Below are positions 26,028 to 35,146 of a DNA stretch of 64,000 nt, one piece after another. The notes below the pieces were generated by a model. That model did no database searches and was not told where the DNA came from. It was given only the letters and a program-made list of their open reading frames with translations. This DNA is from Bagarius yarrelli (Eukaryota; Chordata; Actinopteri; Siluriformes; Sisoridae), in assembly GCA_005784505.1 (NCBI GenBank), contig VCAZ01000008.1, positions 5,195,763 through 5,259,762 on the forward strand. The letters are read 5' to 3'. Both the position numbers and the translations under genes were made by a program. Every line of letters begins with the position of its first letter. The first letter of the stretch is position 1.

Positions 26028-26285
26028 ATTCTGTCACATACACTTTTTTACATCACAGTGAAACTCTTTCTTCGCATATCTAATCTTAGTAACTTGGGGG
26101 TCAGGGTGCAGGGTCAGCTATGATGCAGCACCCCTGGTGCAGGAAGGGTTAAGGGTCTTGCTCAAGAACCCAACAGTGGCTGGCTGGCGGTGGTCGGGGC
26201 ATTGAATCCATGTCTTCCTGGTCTTTAGATCAACAGCTCAGTGTCTTAACCATTTGACCCACTCTATTGCCTAATACCATTCGCT
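26028..26285 (-). repeat. tRNA-derived SINE (family B)
   Basis: Reverse complement of a second SINE family whose sense strand reads box A 'tggctcaaatggttaa', box B 'ggttcaagccc', 'ccaaccactgttgggtcctt', 'gctgaccctgcgccctgacc', 'cccaacttactaagatggga' and a 3' 'cactgtgatgt...' end. Here the order is inverted ('gtaacttgggggtcagggtg', 'aagaacccaacagtggc'). Confidence 0.8.
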
Positions 26286-26639
26286 TGTGGGTTACTACAT
26301 GCTTTTATTTTTGCTCGACTGTCATCAAGTACATTTGAGTTGGCCAAGTTTCAGTTTTTACATTTGAGTTTTATTAATTAATTAATTCATAAATAAAAAG
26401 TGCATTTAGCAATAATCAAAATGACGTGGAAAAAGTGCCTTGTTGTAGCTCAAATAGTTTTCCACAAACTAGACAAAACAAAAAAGCGTAAGGAAGTACC
26501 CCGCCCTGCCCTGCTCATTTTTCTTTTTTTTTCCCCTTTTCATTAGTTTTGACTTTGATTCAGATATTAACAGCTTTTATACGGAAGTTGAAGTATTTTT
26601 TTTAACACAGATGCACATTTATAAAGTGCAAGAGCGCAG

Positions 26640-27023
26640 TTTCTAGAATACAATTTTACAGAACGCTTGCACTTTTTACGGCTCGCGCGTCATAACAGCA
26701 CTTTTGGCAAATTAAACCTCTCTCTCCCTCTCTCTCTCTCCCTCTCTCTCTCTCTCCCACATTCACACACACACACACACACCACACGCTCAATTGCAAA
26801 CGTTTATTTAGGATTTTAATTTGCATCGAGGTTTTATTTCTGCAAAAATATTAAGCTCGGGCTTCCTTAAAGTCTTTTGAATTGTGCGCGTGACTGCGTG
26901 AATATGCGTGATGAGTAAACCGGAACAGCGGGCGCGAGTTTCAGCACCAGACCAGATTTAACCGTGCTCGAGTCAGAGTCAGGCATTTTACGTAAACTGT
27001 GCCCAAATTTCACCCACCACTTG
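26640..27023 (+). promoter_or_regulatory. CpG-rich promoter and likely non-coding exon 1 of the PKI gene
   Basis: A CpG-containing interval ('cggctcgcgcgtcataac', 'gaacagcgggcgcgagttt') with (CT)n at 26720-26757 and (CA)n at 26763-26783. It ends in a strong donor, 'cacttg|gtaagtgc', with the last exonic base at 27023. PKI genes have non-coding 5' exons, and the PKI coding exon at 32608 has an acceptor 11 bp before its ATG (ag at 32595-32596), so an upstream 5' UTR exon is required. Joining this exon to it is inference; another exon in the 5.6 kb between could be used. Confidence 0.45.
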
Positions 27024-27774
27024 GTAAGTGCAAATCTTACACACACACACACACACCCCCTATATTATGCATATCACCTGTAATGCCTTATTGTCACGCG
27101 CTCCGTGCTTTTACAGTGTGTAGCACTGAGTAAAAGCAATGTAGTTAAATTAGCTTGTGTGTGTATATAATATAATATTATTATACACGATCACGTGATT
27201 TTTTCTATTTTAAGTTGGTATTTTTCACTAAACACACGAAGAACTTCCCTTATCTAAGTGCTATCAATAAATGATTATAGCTTTGATACCGGTTTAGGAA
27301 CAAATAAAAAGCTTTATTTCATAAACAAGTTATTGTCTACTCCAGCGATTCTAACAATTTTTACACTATATTCTGATTGATCCTCATGAACCCTCTTTCC
27401 ATAATATATATGTTGACTTGTATCCTCTGTATCATTGTGTATGATGGTCCAGAAACCTGGAATCATCAGCAAAATACTTATATTTGGAATTATTTTATAC
27501 AAACAACTACTTAGGAAAAATAGAATTATTAAAAATATAACTAGTCAGCATTTAAAATAGATCGAAAAAATATCTGTACTTGTTTTATACAGTAGAATAA
27601 CTTTAAGAACTTTTTGATCCACTCCAAATGTTGACTACTGTTTTTTATATAGAAGCTTTTTAGTATTTGGCACAGCCCCCCAAACTCAGTATTATGAATC
27701 CATTTTTGGTCAAATGTAATTATTTCTAGAAAACAAGACATTACACAGTGGTACTTCTTGTTTCGCTTCTTCTT

Positions 27775-28240
27775 TTTTTCCTCTTCTTCTTCTTCTTTGC
27801 TGTTCCCTTTAGAGGTCATCACAGCAAATGATCTGCCTCCACCTAGCTCATACTCTGCATCCTCTTCACTTACACCCAATAACTTCATGCCCTCATTTAT
27901 CACATCCAGGTCTTCTTTTTTGTCTTTTACCAGGTAGCTCCATTTTCAACATCCTCCAACCGATATTTTTACTATCCCTCCTTTGCACATGTCCAAACCA
28001 TCCCAATCTGTCCTCTCTGACTTTGTCCCTGGAACGTCCAACATGAGCCATCCCTTTGATTATGCTGGCTTCTAATCCTGTCTAACCTTGTCCCTTCCAA
28101 AGAGTAAATCAACATATTCAACTTCTCCTTCTGTCTCTTCCTCAGTGCTGCTGTCTCTAAACTGTACAGCATGGCTGCTCTCATTACTTTCCCTTGATTC
28201 TTGCGGACATTCTTGTCACACATCATTCCTGGCATGTTTC
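27775..28240 (-). mobile_element. RTE-like non-LTR fragment, decayed, with (GAA)n 3' tail
   Basis: On the minus strand the frames read 'VMRAAMLYSLETAALRKRQ' and 'GTRLDRIRSQHN' (about 28180-28050), then 'MKLLGVSEEDAE' (about 27890-27855) and a run of GAA/GAG codons ('KEEEEEEKKKKR') at the 3' end. The same blocks in the same order occur in the copy at 12236-12765. The terminal microsatellite suits RTE-type insertions. Stops and frameshifts show it is dead. Confidence 0.65.
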
Positions 28241-28266
28241 AGTCAATGATCTAGACACACACACTA

Positions 28267-28763
28267 TACATTAGTGCCCTGACTTACGAGTTTAATTCGT
28301 TCTCTGAAGGAGCTTGTAACTTAAATTAACTTAATTAATTTTAAATCAATTTTTCCAATTGAAAAGTCATAAATCCGTTCCGGGTTCCCCAAAAAAACAC
28401 CACATTTTTTTCTGTTACATGTTTTTAAATAAGAAAAATGTACTTTTAAGTAACGAATATTGTATAAAAAACAATACAATAGAATGTACTGCAATGAAGT
28501 AGTTTTATTAAGTATAATGTACAGCATTTACCTTGGAGATCAGACGACTCCACTTGCTAACACACTTGCTAACGTGCATGTCTGACTAGCTATCGAGTGA
28601 GACACAGGATGCTGGTTGGATGTTACAGCGTTCGCTGTGGTGTTTGCTACGCCAACTAGCGGTTGGGTGTCTAAAGCTGGCTCCTAACCTGAATTTTAAA
28701 AGCATAAATCGGCCGAGAGACGACTCATTAGTTGGGACACTCGTAAGTCAAGGTACCACTGTA
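28267..28763. mobile_element. Non-autonomous mariner/Tc1-like element with TIRs
   Basis: Left end 'tacattagtgccctgactta' (28267 on) and the reverse complement of the right end 'tacagtggtaccttgactta' match at 21 of the first 25 positions and continue into 'cgagt'. TA at both outer ends fits Tc1/mariner target choice. About 497 bp and no transposase. Lies in the presumed first intron of the PKI gene. Confidence 0.65.
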
Positions 28764-28940
28764 TAGACAGAAGTATTGGCACATCTGGGCAGCCTTAATA
28801 GTATTAGTAAGATCAGACACTAATGTTGGGTGAGGAGTTCTGTGGTTCAGTTGTTGTTCCAGTTCATCCCAAAGGTGTTTAGTGGGTTTGAGTCCATGTC
28901 TTCATGGAGCTCAGGAGATTTGTGCTGGAACACAAAAAGA
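28764..28940 (+). repeat. Dispersed repeat family C, 5' half
   Basis: 'gttgttccagttcatcccaa' followed by 'aggtgtttagtgggtttgag', 'tccatgtcttcatggagctc' and 'tgtgctggaac'. Family C copies also lie at 50560-50790, 53225-53570, 54560-54970 and 59400-59605. In fuller copies the middle carries 'cttagttccagtgaa' and the end 'gccatatagtg'. It is probably a decayed non-autonomous DNA transposon, but I cannot name the superfamily. Confidence 0.5.
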
Positions 28941-29480
28941 CACCCTGGACAACAGTGTGAGAACGGTTATCTGCATGTCTCTACAAGTCAGTGTCATAAG
29001 CTTAGAAACGATTCGTGGCTAGAGTGTGATTACAGTGTTCTCTCTATAGCTCTATAATATTTTCTCTCGTTCATGCTGTTCTCTCTTATCCAGTTTTCAT
29101 TCTGTAAGAAATGTGGTTCTTGCCACAAGGCAAGTAACACCTGCTGTCCTGCTTTCTATGCCCCTGTCATGCTAAGAGACTTGCTAGCACTCCGAACCAG
29201 ATGGCCTTTTTTGCTTGCTGTAAATATGCTAATCTGCTTGGGGTTGTGTTCAAGGACACCTCTGTATCGTTTCAAAACCTGATACTTACTTGCTTTATAT
29301 TTTAAAATAAAATTAAAAGCACCCCATTCCCAGTAATGTGTGAGTGTTGTTTGGTTAAGAATTGGTGTCTATGCCTTAAATAATAATGTCTGTAAAGTTG
29401 TATTTAAATGATTGTGCTTTGTTTACCTTTTATAAACTATATTTTCTTTGGGCAAAAATGTCCAAAAATAAGTGGTAGAG
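28941..29480. other. Spacer inside the presumed PKI first intron
   Basis: No repeat or exon recognised. Open frames at 28830-29057 and 29073-29282 resemble no family. Confidence 0.4.
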
Positions 29481-29830
29481 GTAGGGCATCACAGTGGCTT
29501 AGTGGTTAGCATGGTTATCTCACAGCAAGAAGACCTGGGTTCGATACCCAGGCAAGTGTCTTTCTGTGTGGAGTTTGCATGTTCATCCTGTGTTTGTGTG
29601 GTTTAACTCGGGATACTCCAGTTTTCTCCCACAATCCAAAAACATGTATGTTAGGGTGATTGGTGATTCTAAATTTGTGTGAGTGTGTGTTTGGCCCTGT
29701 GATGGACTGGCGACCTGTCCAGGATGTACCCCTCCTGCCTTTTGCCCTTTCAGAGATGGGTGGAATAGACTCCAGCAGATCCCTGTGACCCTGAATTAGG
29801 GAATAAGCAGGTATAGAAGATGAATGAATG
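29481..29830 (+). repeat. V-SINE superfamily SINE, near full length
   Basis: tRNA-like head 'ggcttagtggttagc' and 'ctgggttcgatacccagg', then the V-SINE central core 'ctttctgtgtggagtttgca', 'tccaaaaacatgtatgttag', 'actggcgacctgtccagg' and 'gactccagcagatccctgtg', ending in 'gaatgaatg' units. The head-core-tail order and core sequence are those of fish V-SINEs such as DANA and HE1. A second copy is at 37505-37845, same strand. Confidence 0.85.
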
Positions 29831-30224
29831 TTGAGGTGTCAGTGTTGTATAAATCATGTGAGGCTGTCTTTAAAGCCCAGACAAAAAGACACTCGGATCA
29901 GTTCAGAGCAGTCTGCTTACGATCAGATACAGTGAAACGCTCGCCTTGGCCCTGATCTGTCAGTTAAACAGCGCTAGACTAATAACGGCATGCTAATTGC
30001 AGTCTGTTGTCCTGGACAGGCGGACAAAAAGGAGATCTGACACGCTGAGCCGAGCTACGCTTCCTGAAACGCCCCGAGCGTCCAGTTAAAAATAGAACAG
30101 AGAGCACATACAGCAGCTCCTCTGTCTGTGAATGAGCAGTTTGGTTTGATCTGGTGCGTTATTTATTGAATGGGATAAAAAGGAATGTTTGCATTTGCAG
30201 AAAAAATGAATAGATAAAATAGAT

Positions 30225-30367
30225 CAGGGGTCATCAGACTCGCTCTTACACACCTGCCTGTAAGGTTTTTGTATAGCTAGCAAGACCTTGATTAGCTATT
30301 TCAGGTGTGTTTAAATAGGGTTAGAGCTAAACACTACAGGACACTGAAACAAGTTTGATGACTCCTG
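30225..30367. mobile_element. Small hAT-like palindromic element, copy 1
   Basis: Ends 'caggggtcatcagactcg' and, reverse complemented, 'caggagtcatcaaacttg' match at 15 of 18 positions. The interior contains 'aagaccttgattagct' and 'ggtgtgtttaaatagggtta', as in the copy at 34390-34583. The flanking 8 bp do not match each other. Confidence 0.55.
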
Positions 30368-30479
30368 TAGAAACTAATTTATTTTGAAAAAGATTTATGT
30401 CCACACATGAATGTAAATGTAAATCTTCTTCTATCCTCAAACATAAAAGTACTCTATACTTTAATAGCACGAATGTATG

Positions 30480-30800
30480 AACAGCCAATTTTCGCTAACA
30501 TTTGCTTAAACTGAAAAACTTTACACTTTTATTGACTAAATGAGCTCATTTCAATTTTGATACCTGTTACAGGTCTCAAAAAAGTTGGCACAAGGGGCCC
30601 GAAAACGCAATACATTTTGAAAAGATTCATCTGGAAGAACATTTCGCAACTAATAAGGTTAATTGACATCAGGTTTGTCACATGATTAGCTATAAAAGGG
30701 ATGTCTTAAGGAGGCGAAGTCTCTTAGAAGTAAAGATGGGCAGATGCTCTCCAATAAAGCATAAGTGTCAAAACTTACATCAGCACCAGTACCTAGTGCC
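30480..30800 (+). mobile_element. Internal part of a larger 'TACAACCC'-TIR family element
   Basis: 'taaatgagctcatttcaatt', 'caggtctcaaaaaagttggc', 'aaggttaattgacatcagg' and 'gctataaaagggatgtctta' follow the order of a common fish element with 'tacaaccccaattccg' ends. The shared 'taaatgagctc' and 'gcaatacatttt' links it to the mini-element at 34976-35146. Its ends were not located here. Confidence 0.5.
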
Positions 30801-31028
30801 TTGGTTTTTTAAGATGAATGAAAAATTCAGCAATTGAAGACAAATTATTCGGACACAGTGTGTACACGAATAGAGACTACACACAGAATACAAACTTATG
30901 ACTGTGACGTGGTGTAAACCTTATACTGTAACTGGGTAATTTAAAAAAATGTCGTTAGATTTCACGTAATCTGTAAAGGGGAAATGTGCCATGTAAGGGG
31001 AGGAAGTGTGCCATGTAGAAGGCTCTCT

Positions 31029-31208
31029 GGGGGAAGTGGTGTTGGTTAGGGTGTTGGACTACTAACCTGAAGATTGTAGGTTTGATTCCCAGCTCCACCA
31101 AGCCACCATTGCTGGGCTCCTGAGCAAGGCAATTGCTTAGTTGTATAAATAAGATAAATGTAAGTCGCTCTGGATAGGGACGTCTGCCAAATGCTGCAAA
31201 TATAATGT
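31029..31208 (+). repeat. SINE family A, near full length
   Basis: 'ggggaagtggtgttggttag', 'ggtttgattcccagctccac', 'gagcaaggcaattgcttagt', 'ctctggatagggacgtctgc' and 'caaatgctgcaaat'. Head, core and tail are all present. Confidence 0.85.
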
Positions 31209-31334
31209 GCTGGGTAGGCAGTGACCAAGAAAGCGTTCATGGCTTCCTGGTGGTCTAGTGGCTAGAATTCGTCGCTCTCACATGAGCAACTTGAGAGCAA
31301 CGTTATAAATCAAATAATGTCGTTATCAGAGGTA

Positions 31335-31565
31335 AGTTTAAGGCCTGCGTCTCTGATAGTATGGGTATGCATGAGTGCATACATATTCTACCCTCCAGAC
31401 GACGTCTATTTCAGGAAAGACCTTGTGTATTTCAGCAAGACAATGCAAAACATACTGCAGATATAATAGCAGCATGGCTTTATAGTAGAGGAATCCGGGT
31501 GCAGTCCAAATCTTTCAGCTATAGAGAACCTTTGTCGCATCATTAAACGAAAAACTCAGTTTACA
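31335..31565 (+). pseudogene. Tc1-like transposase remnant
   Basis: One frame keeps 'RPCVFQQDNAKHTADIIAAW' followed by 'LYSRGIRVQ', which corresponds to the catalytic-core region around 'FQQDNAKPHTA' of fish Tc1 transposases; the Asp of 'QQDN' is the conserved acidic residue. A shifted frame just downstream gives 'ENLCRIIKRK', matching the following block. Frameshifts and missing flanks make it a dead fragment. Confidence 0.75.
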
Positions 31566-31870
31566 CGTTTATGTTATCTATGTTCTATTGTGAAGAAATT
31601 ATTGGCTCATGTAATTGAAAGTTTGTTGTCCTGAAACAATACCTTTTTTTAAGGTTTTTGTTCTTGAAATTTCCAAGAAACAATCAGGTGGTGCTAGAAG
31701 TTATTTTTTTATCTGTTACCATAGAAACAGCACTTGTCCTTGACTTTATCTCACTTTCTCTTGCTTCTGCTGATGTGTGAAATTGTTTTCAGGTACTTGT
31801 AGTTTGTACAATTTGTCCAAAGAGTTGATATACACATAATTTATGAATAATAAAGGCTAATTATAAATAC

Positions 31871-31994
<124 letters not shown>

Positions 31995-32069
31995 TATTTT
32001 TTTTATTTAGAGATATATTACATATTATATTTATATATATCTAATATATATAGATATATATATATTATA

Positions 32070-32093
32070 CAGAGAGAGAGAGAGAGAGAGAGA
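32070..32093 (+). repeat. (GA)n microsatellite
   Basis: Pure AG run of about 24 bp just after a second short TA tract. Confidence 0.9.
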
Positions 32094-32607
32094 CTATTTG
32101 AAACCCAGCATTTATTATATCCATGACTACAGACACTGTTTTCACAGTAACTTTCTTTGCTTTAAGATGTAGCGTGAGTGTAGGAGGTAATGAAAAAATG
32201 TCTTAGTTTTATTTACAAGTATTTATTCTGCATTTTTATTTGAAGTTACACGCTATGACTAGAGAGTACTAAATGTCGTCCACAGGTACATGATATGATA
32301 TAATCAGAAACAAAGGAAAAGGCAGTAAACGCTAGGAGGAAATGTCAGAGATAATAACTGACAGGGACACACCACATAAAGCATGTGTGTTTAGATTTAA
32401 GGAATTTCACACAGCCCTATTCTTCAGAGAAAACCTTATTACTCACGCCCCCTGGTGGATAGAAAACGGAAGGAAAACTCTCCTTTAACAAAATATGCAC
32501 TGATGCTGCCTTCTGACTCGCTGCTAAGGTCCATATACACACATAGTTAACTAGCTGTGCTTTTTCATTACCCCATAGTCTCTCTCTTTTTCTCAGGCAA
32601 AGGTGAG

Positions 32608-32849
32608 ATGACAGAAGTGCAGCCGGTGTTGGACTTTGCCTCATCAGAAAGGTCTGGACGACGCAACGCTCTGCCTGACATTTTAGGTTCACCAGCAGGG
32701 GTTAATCCAACTGACCTACCCCTGAAACTGACTGAGATGACACTTACAGGTTGGTCCAAAGAGGAGTGTATGTTTGTGTGTAAACAATGTATCTATATAG
32801 ATCGATCTATCAATAGAGAGTGAGAGAGGAAGAGAGAGAGAGAGAGAGA

Positions 32850-32921
<72 letters not shown>

Positions 32922-33154
32922 TCCTCCACCTACTGGTAGAGGGTATATATTACAATTGCTGGTTGTAATAGGATTTTTTTTTGCCACAGATGGTAAACCC
33001 TAACCATAGCATTTATGTAATGCAATGTATAATAAAGTTATCTCTCTCTCTCTCGCTCTGTCTCTTAGCCGATGGGCCAGAAAAAAATCAGTCACCAACT
33101 TCAGAGGACGCCTGTCTACCTGCAGAGATCTCTGAAGGAAAAGAAGAATCCTAA
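32608..33154 (+). CDS. cAMP-dependent protein kinase inhibitor (PKI), PKIB-like
   Basis: Two coding exons, 32608-32749 and 33069-33154, joined across a GT-AG intron (phase 1), give 75 aa plus stop; vertebrate PKIs are 75-78 aa. Exon 1 starts 11 bp after an acceptor ('tttttctcag'). The pseudosubstrate region 'FASSERSGRRNALPDI' (residues 10-25) has the RRNA core that occupies the PKA catalytic site without being phosphorylated. 'LPLKLTEMTL' (residues 37-46) fits the leucine-rich nuclear export signal by which PKI carries the catalytic subunit out of the nucleus. Residues 48-75 are acidic and polar, as in the family. 'FASS-R-GRRNALPDI' and 'DLPLKL' match PKIB better than PKIA or PKIG from memory. 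It might instead be a fourth paralogue, so no symbol is assigned. It lies between serinc2 (opposite strand) and stmn1 (same strand). Confidence 0.9.
32814..32917 (+). repeat. (GA)n microsatellite in the PKI intron
   Basis: About 100 bp of nearly pure GA starting about 65 bp after the exon 1 splice donor. It generates long Ser-Leu frames on the minus strand that are artefacts. Confidence 0.95.
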
Positions 33155-33550
33155 ACCCCACCCAGCAGCAACAGGAGTTACAGAAAAAGCAAAGAAATAA
33201 ACAAGGAGGCAGAAGTACAATAAGTTTTATCAGTATCTGCTAATAGGCTCTAGTTCTGGGTGTCATTTGTTCGCCTGAGGAAAAGTCGGAGATGTTCAGG
33301 ATGTTCCGAAGCAGAGTGTCTGTACGACAGTGTGAGAACAGAGTGTCTTGTTTGCTGTATGTTATAATGTATTAATCAGAAAACCTTTTTTTACCCACCA
33401 GTCAAACGCTGCATCTGCTGTGGGTCTCAGTTGCTTATCTTTATGTTACTACTAGAAGGGGAAGCCAGACTTTGGCAGAAGATCTGGCTTTCCAAGACAA
33501 TGTTTGATTTTTTTATTATAATACAGTATAATTAAATCTAAAATGTAGAC
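33155..33550 (+). other. Probable PKI gene 3' UTR
   Basis: AATAAA at 33196-33201 is only about 40 bp past the stop. ATTAAA at 33531-33536, followed by G/T-rich 'catggtgtggt', is a more plausible polyadenylation site. Confidence 0.4.
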
Positions 33551-33679
33551 ATGGTGTGGTAAAACATGCATAGTTTATTTACTGGCTATAAGATGCCAAA
33601 TTTACATTATTTGAGCTTGAAACTTGCTTATAAACTCTAACCAAATGTTGGAATATTTATGATCATGTTTTAAAGTAGT

Positions 33680-33862
33680 TCAGTGGTTACAGTGCTGATC
33701 GGAAGATCTTGCTTTTAGAAGATTCTGTGTTCAATTCCCAGAAATGTCAAGCTGCCTGCCGCCACTGAGCACCCAAGCAAGGGCCTTAACCCTCAACTTT
33801 AATAAGATAACTGTAAGTCACTCTGAATAAGGAGGTCTGACAAATGCTGTGAATTAAATGTG
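33680..33862 (+). repeat. SINE family A, diverged
   Basis: 'agtggttacagtgctgatcg', 'gttcaattcccagaaatgtc', 'gcaagggccttaaccctcaa' and 'ctgaataaggaggtctgaca'. All parts are present but mutated. Confidence 0.7.
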
Positions 33863-33956
33863 GTGTTCTAGAATTTAGTTTACTTAAACCTAGAATTTAG
33901 TTTACTTTCCTTACTCTAAACACACTCATGCAAAAGCATCGACAGATGCCCTTATG

Positions 33957-34190
33957 GGGGCAGGGTGGCTCAAATGGTTAAGGAAGACCAGAAACACCTG
34001 GGTTCAAGCCCCACCTCCGGCAAGTCAACCACTGTTGGGTCCTTGAGCAAGACCCTTAACCCTTCCTGTATCACAGCTGACCCTGCGCCCTGACCCCCAA
34101 CTTACTAAGATGGGATATGCAAAAAATGCATTTCATTGGCTCTGTACATGTACCTTGGACAATGAATTGAATATACTTATACTTATCCAG
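33957..34190 (+). repeat. SINE family B
   Basis: 'ggcagggtggctcaaatggt' (box A region), 'ggttcaagccccacc' (box B), 'ccactgttgggtccttgagc', 'gctgaccctgcgccctgacc', 'cttactaagatgggatatgc' and 'tttcattggctctgtacatg'. The 3' end carries 'tgaattgaatatacttatac'. Confidence 0.85.
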
Positions 34191-34191
34191 A

Positions 34192-34345
34192 GAAGAAACA
34201 TTCATTTATCTATCATTCATCCAAATGATCCAAATTTATCCAATGGTCAGGGGCCAGAAGTGGCAGCTTTGTGATTCTGGGAATTAAACCTACCATCAAC
34301 CAATTGCCAGTCCAATATTTTTATCGCTGAGTTAGCGCTCCACTA
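34192..34345 (-). repeat. SINE family A, decayed
   Basis: 'cttatccagagaagaaacat', 'caggggccagaagtggcagc' and 'gattctgggaattaaac' survive; the junction with the family B copy on its left is immediate. Confidence 0.55.
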
Positions 34346-34389
34346 AACACATTTCTAGTGGTTTTAAAACAGGGACCTTTCACATAGAA

Positions 34390-34583
34390 CTCGGGTGTCC
34401 AAACGAGGTCCTGGAGGGCCGTCGTCCTAAAGAGTTTAGCTCCAACATGGCCCAACACATCTACCTCTAAGTTTTAAGTAAACCTGGCAAGATCTTGATT
34501 AGTTAGTTTAGGTGTGTTTGATTACGGTTGGAACTAAACTCTGCAGGACACCAGCCCTCAGGGACCGAGTTTGGACACCCCTG
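34390..34583. mobile_element. Small hAT-like element, copy 2, with 8-bp target duplication
   Basis: Ends 'ctcgggtgtccaaac' and, reverse complemented, 'caggggtgtccaaac' match at 13 of 15 positions. The flanks 'acatagaa' (34382-34389) and 'acatagga' (34584-34591) match at 7 of 8, as expected for an hAT target-site duplication. It is 194 bp with no coding capacity, and shares internal sequence ('gatcttgattag', 'aggtgtgttt') with 30225-30367. Confidence 0.75.
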
Positions 34584-34975
34584 ACATAGGAGGTAAACCA
34601 CTACTATTAATTCTTTTTTTTATTATGTAACATTCCTCCTATTGTTGGTAGTGATGGCAGTAAAATCTTATCTCACATGCTACGGTAAATATACATTTTA
34701 GGGTTAGGGTTTTATTCTGGGTTTAATTTGAATGTTTTATTATATAAGACATAATTAAGACAAGATTTTTAATACAAATAAGTACAACTCTGTAAATGTA
34801 TTTTTTTCTTGTTGTACGTGAATCAGAGTCTGCCTTCAAGCCATTAAAATGAATAATGATTTTATTAATATTTATTAAAATGAATACTTTTGTAATTGAT
34901 TTAAATACCAGAACTGTTTATAGAAATGAAAACTGAGAAATGAGAGGTGCTGGTAATAAAATAATTGTTACAGTG

Positions 34976-35146
34976 TACAACCCAAATTCGGGAAAAGGGA
35001 AATTTTTACACTTTAATCCCTAAATGAGCTCGAAAAAGTTTGCATGGGGCAAAAAAGGTCTGAAAAAGCAATACATTTTCGGTTTTCATTTTATCAAAAT
35101 AAAAAAAAAAAAAAAAAGGCCCAACCTTTCCGGAATTGGGGTTGTA
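34976..35146. mobile_element. 171-bp mini-element with 'TACAACCC' inverted ends
   Basis: Left end 'tacaacccaaattcgggaaa' and the reverse complement of the right end 'tacaaccccaattccggaaa' align with a single-base gap. Outer TA bases fit a TA-targeting element. It is an internally deleted relative of the sequence at 30480-30800, plus a poly(A) tract at 35098-35117. Confidence 0.7.

Noticed and set aside
31335..31565. Possible active Tc1 transposase
   Set aside because: Only a fragment of the catalytic region remains, with frameshifts and no inverted repeats around it.
32716..32987. Long Ser/Leu open frames on the minus strand
   Set aside because: They translate the (GA)n microsatellite in the PKI intron and have no other content.
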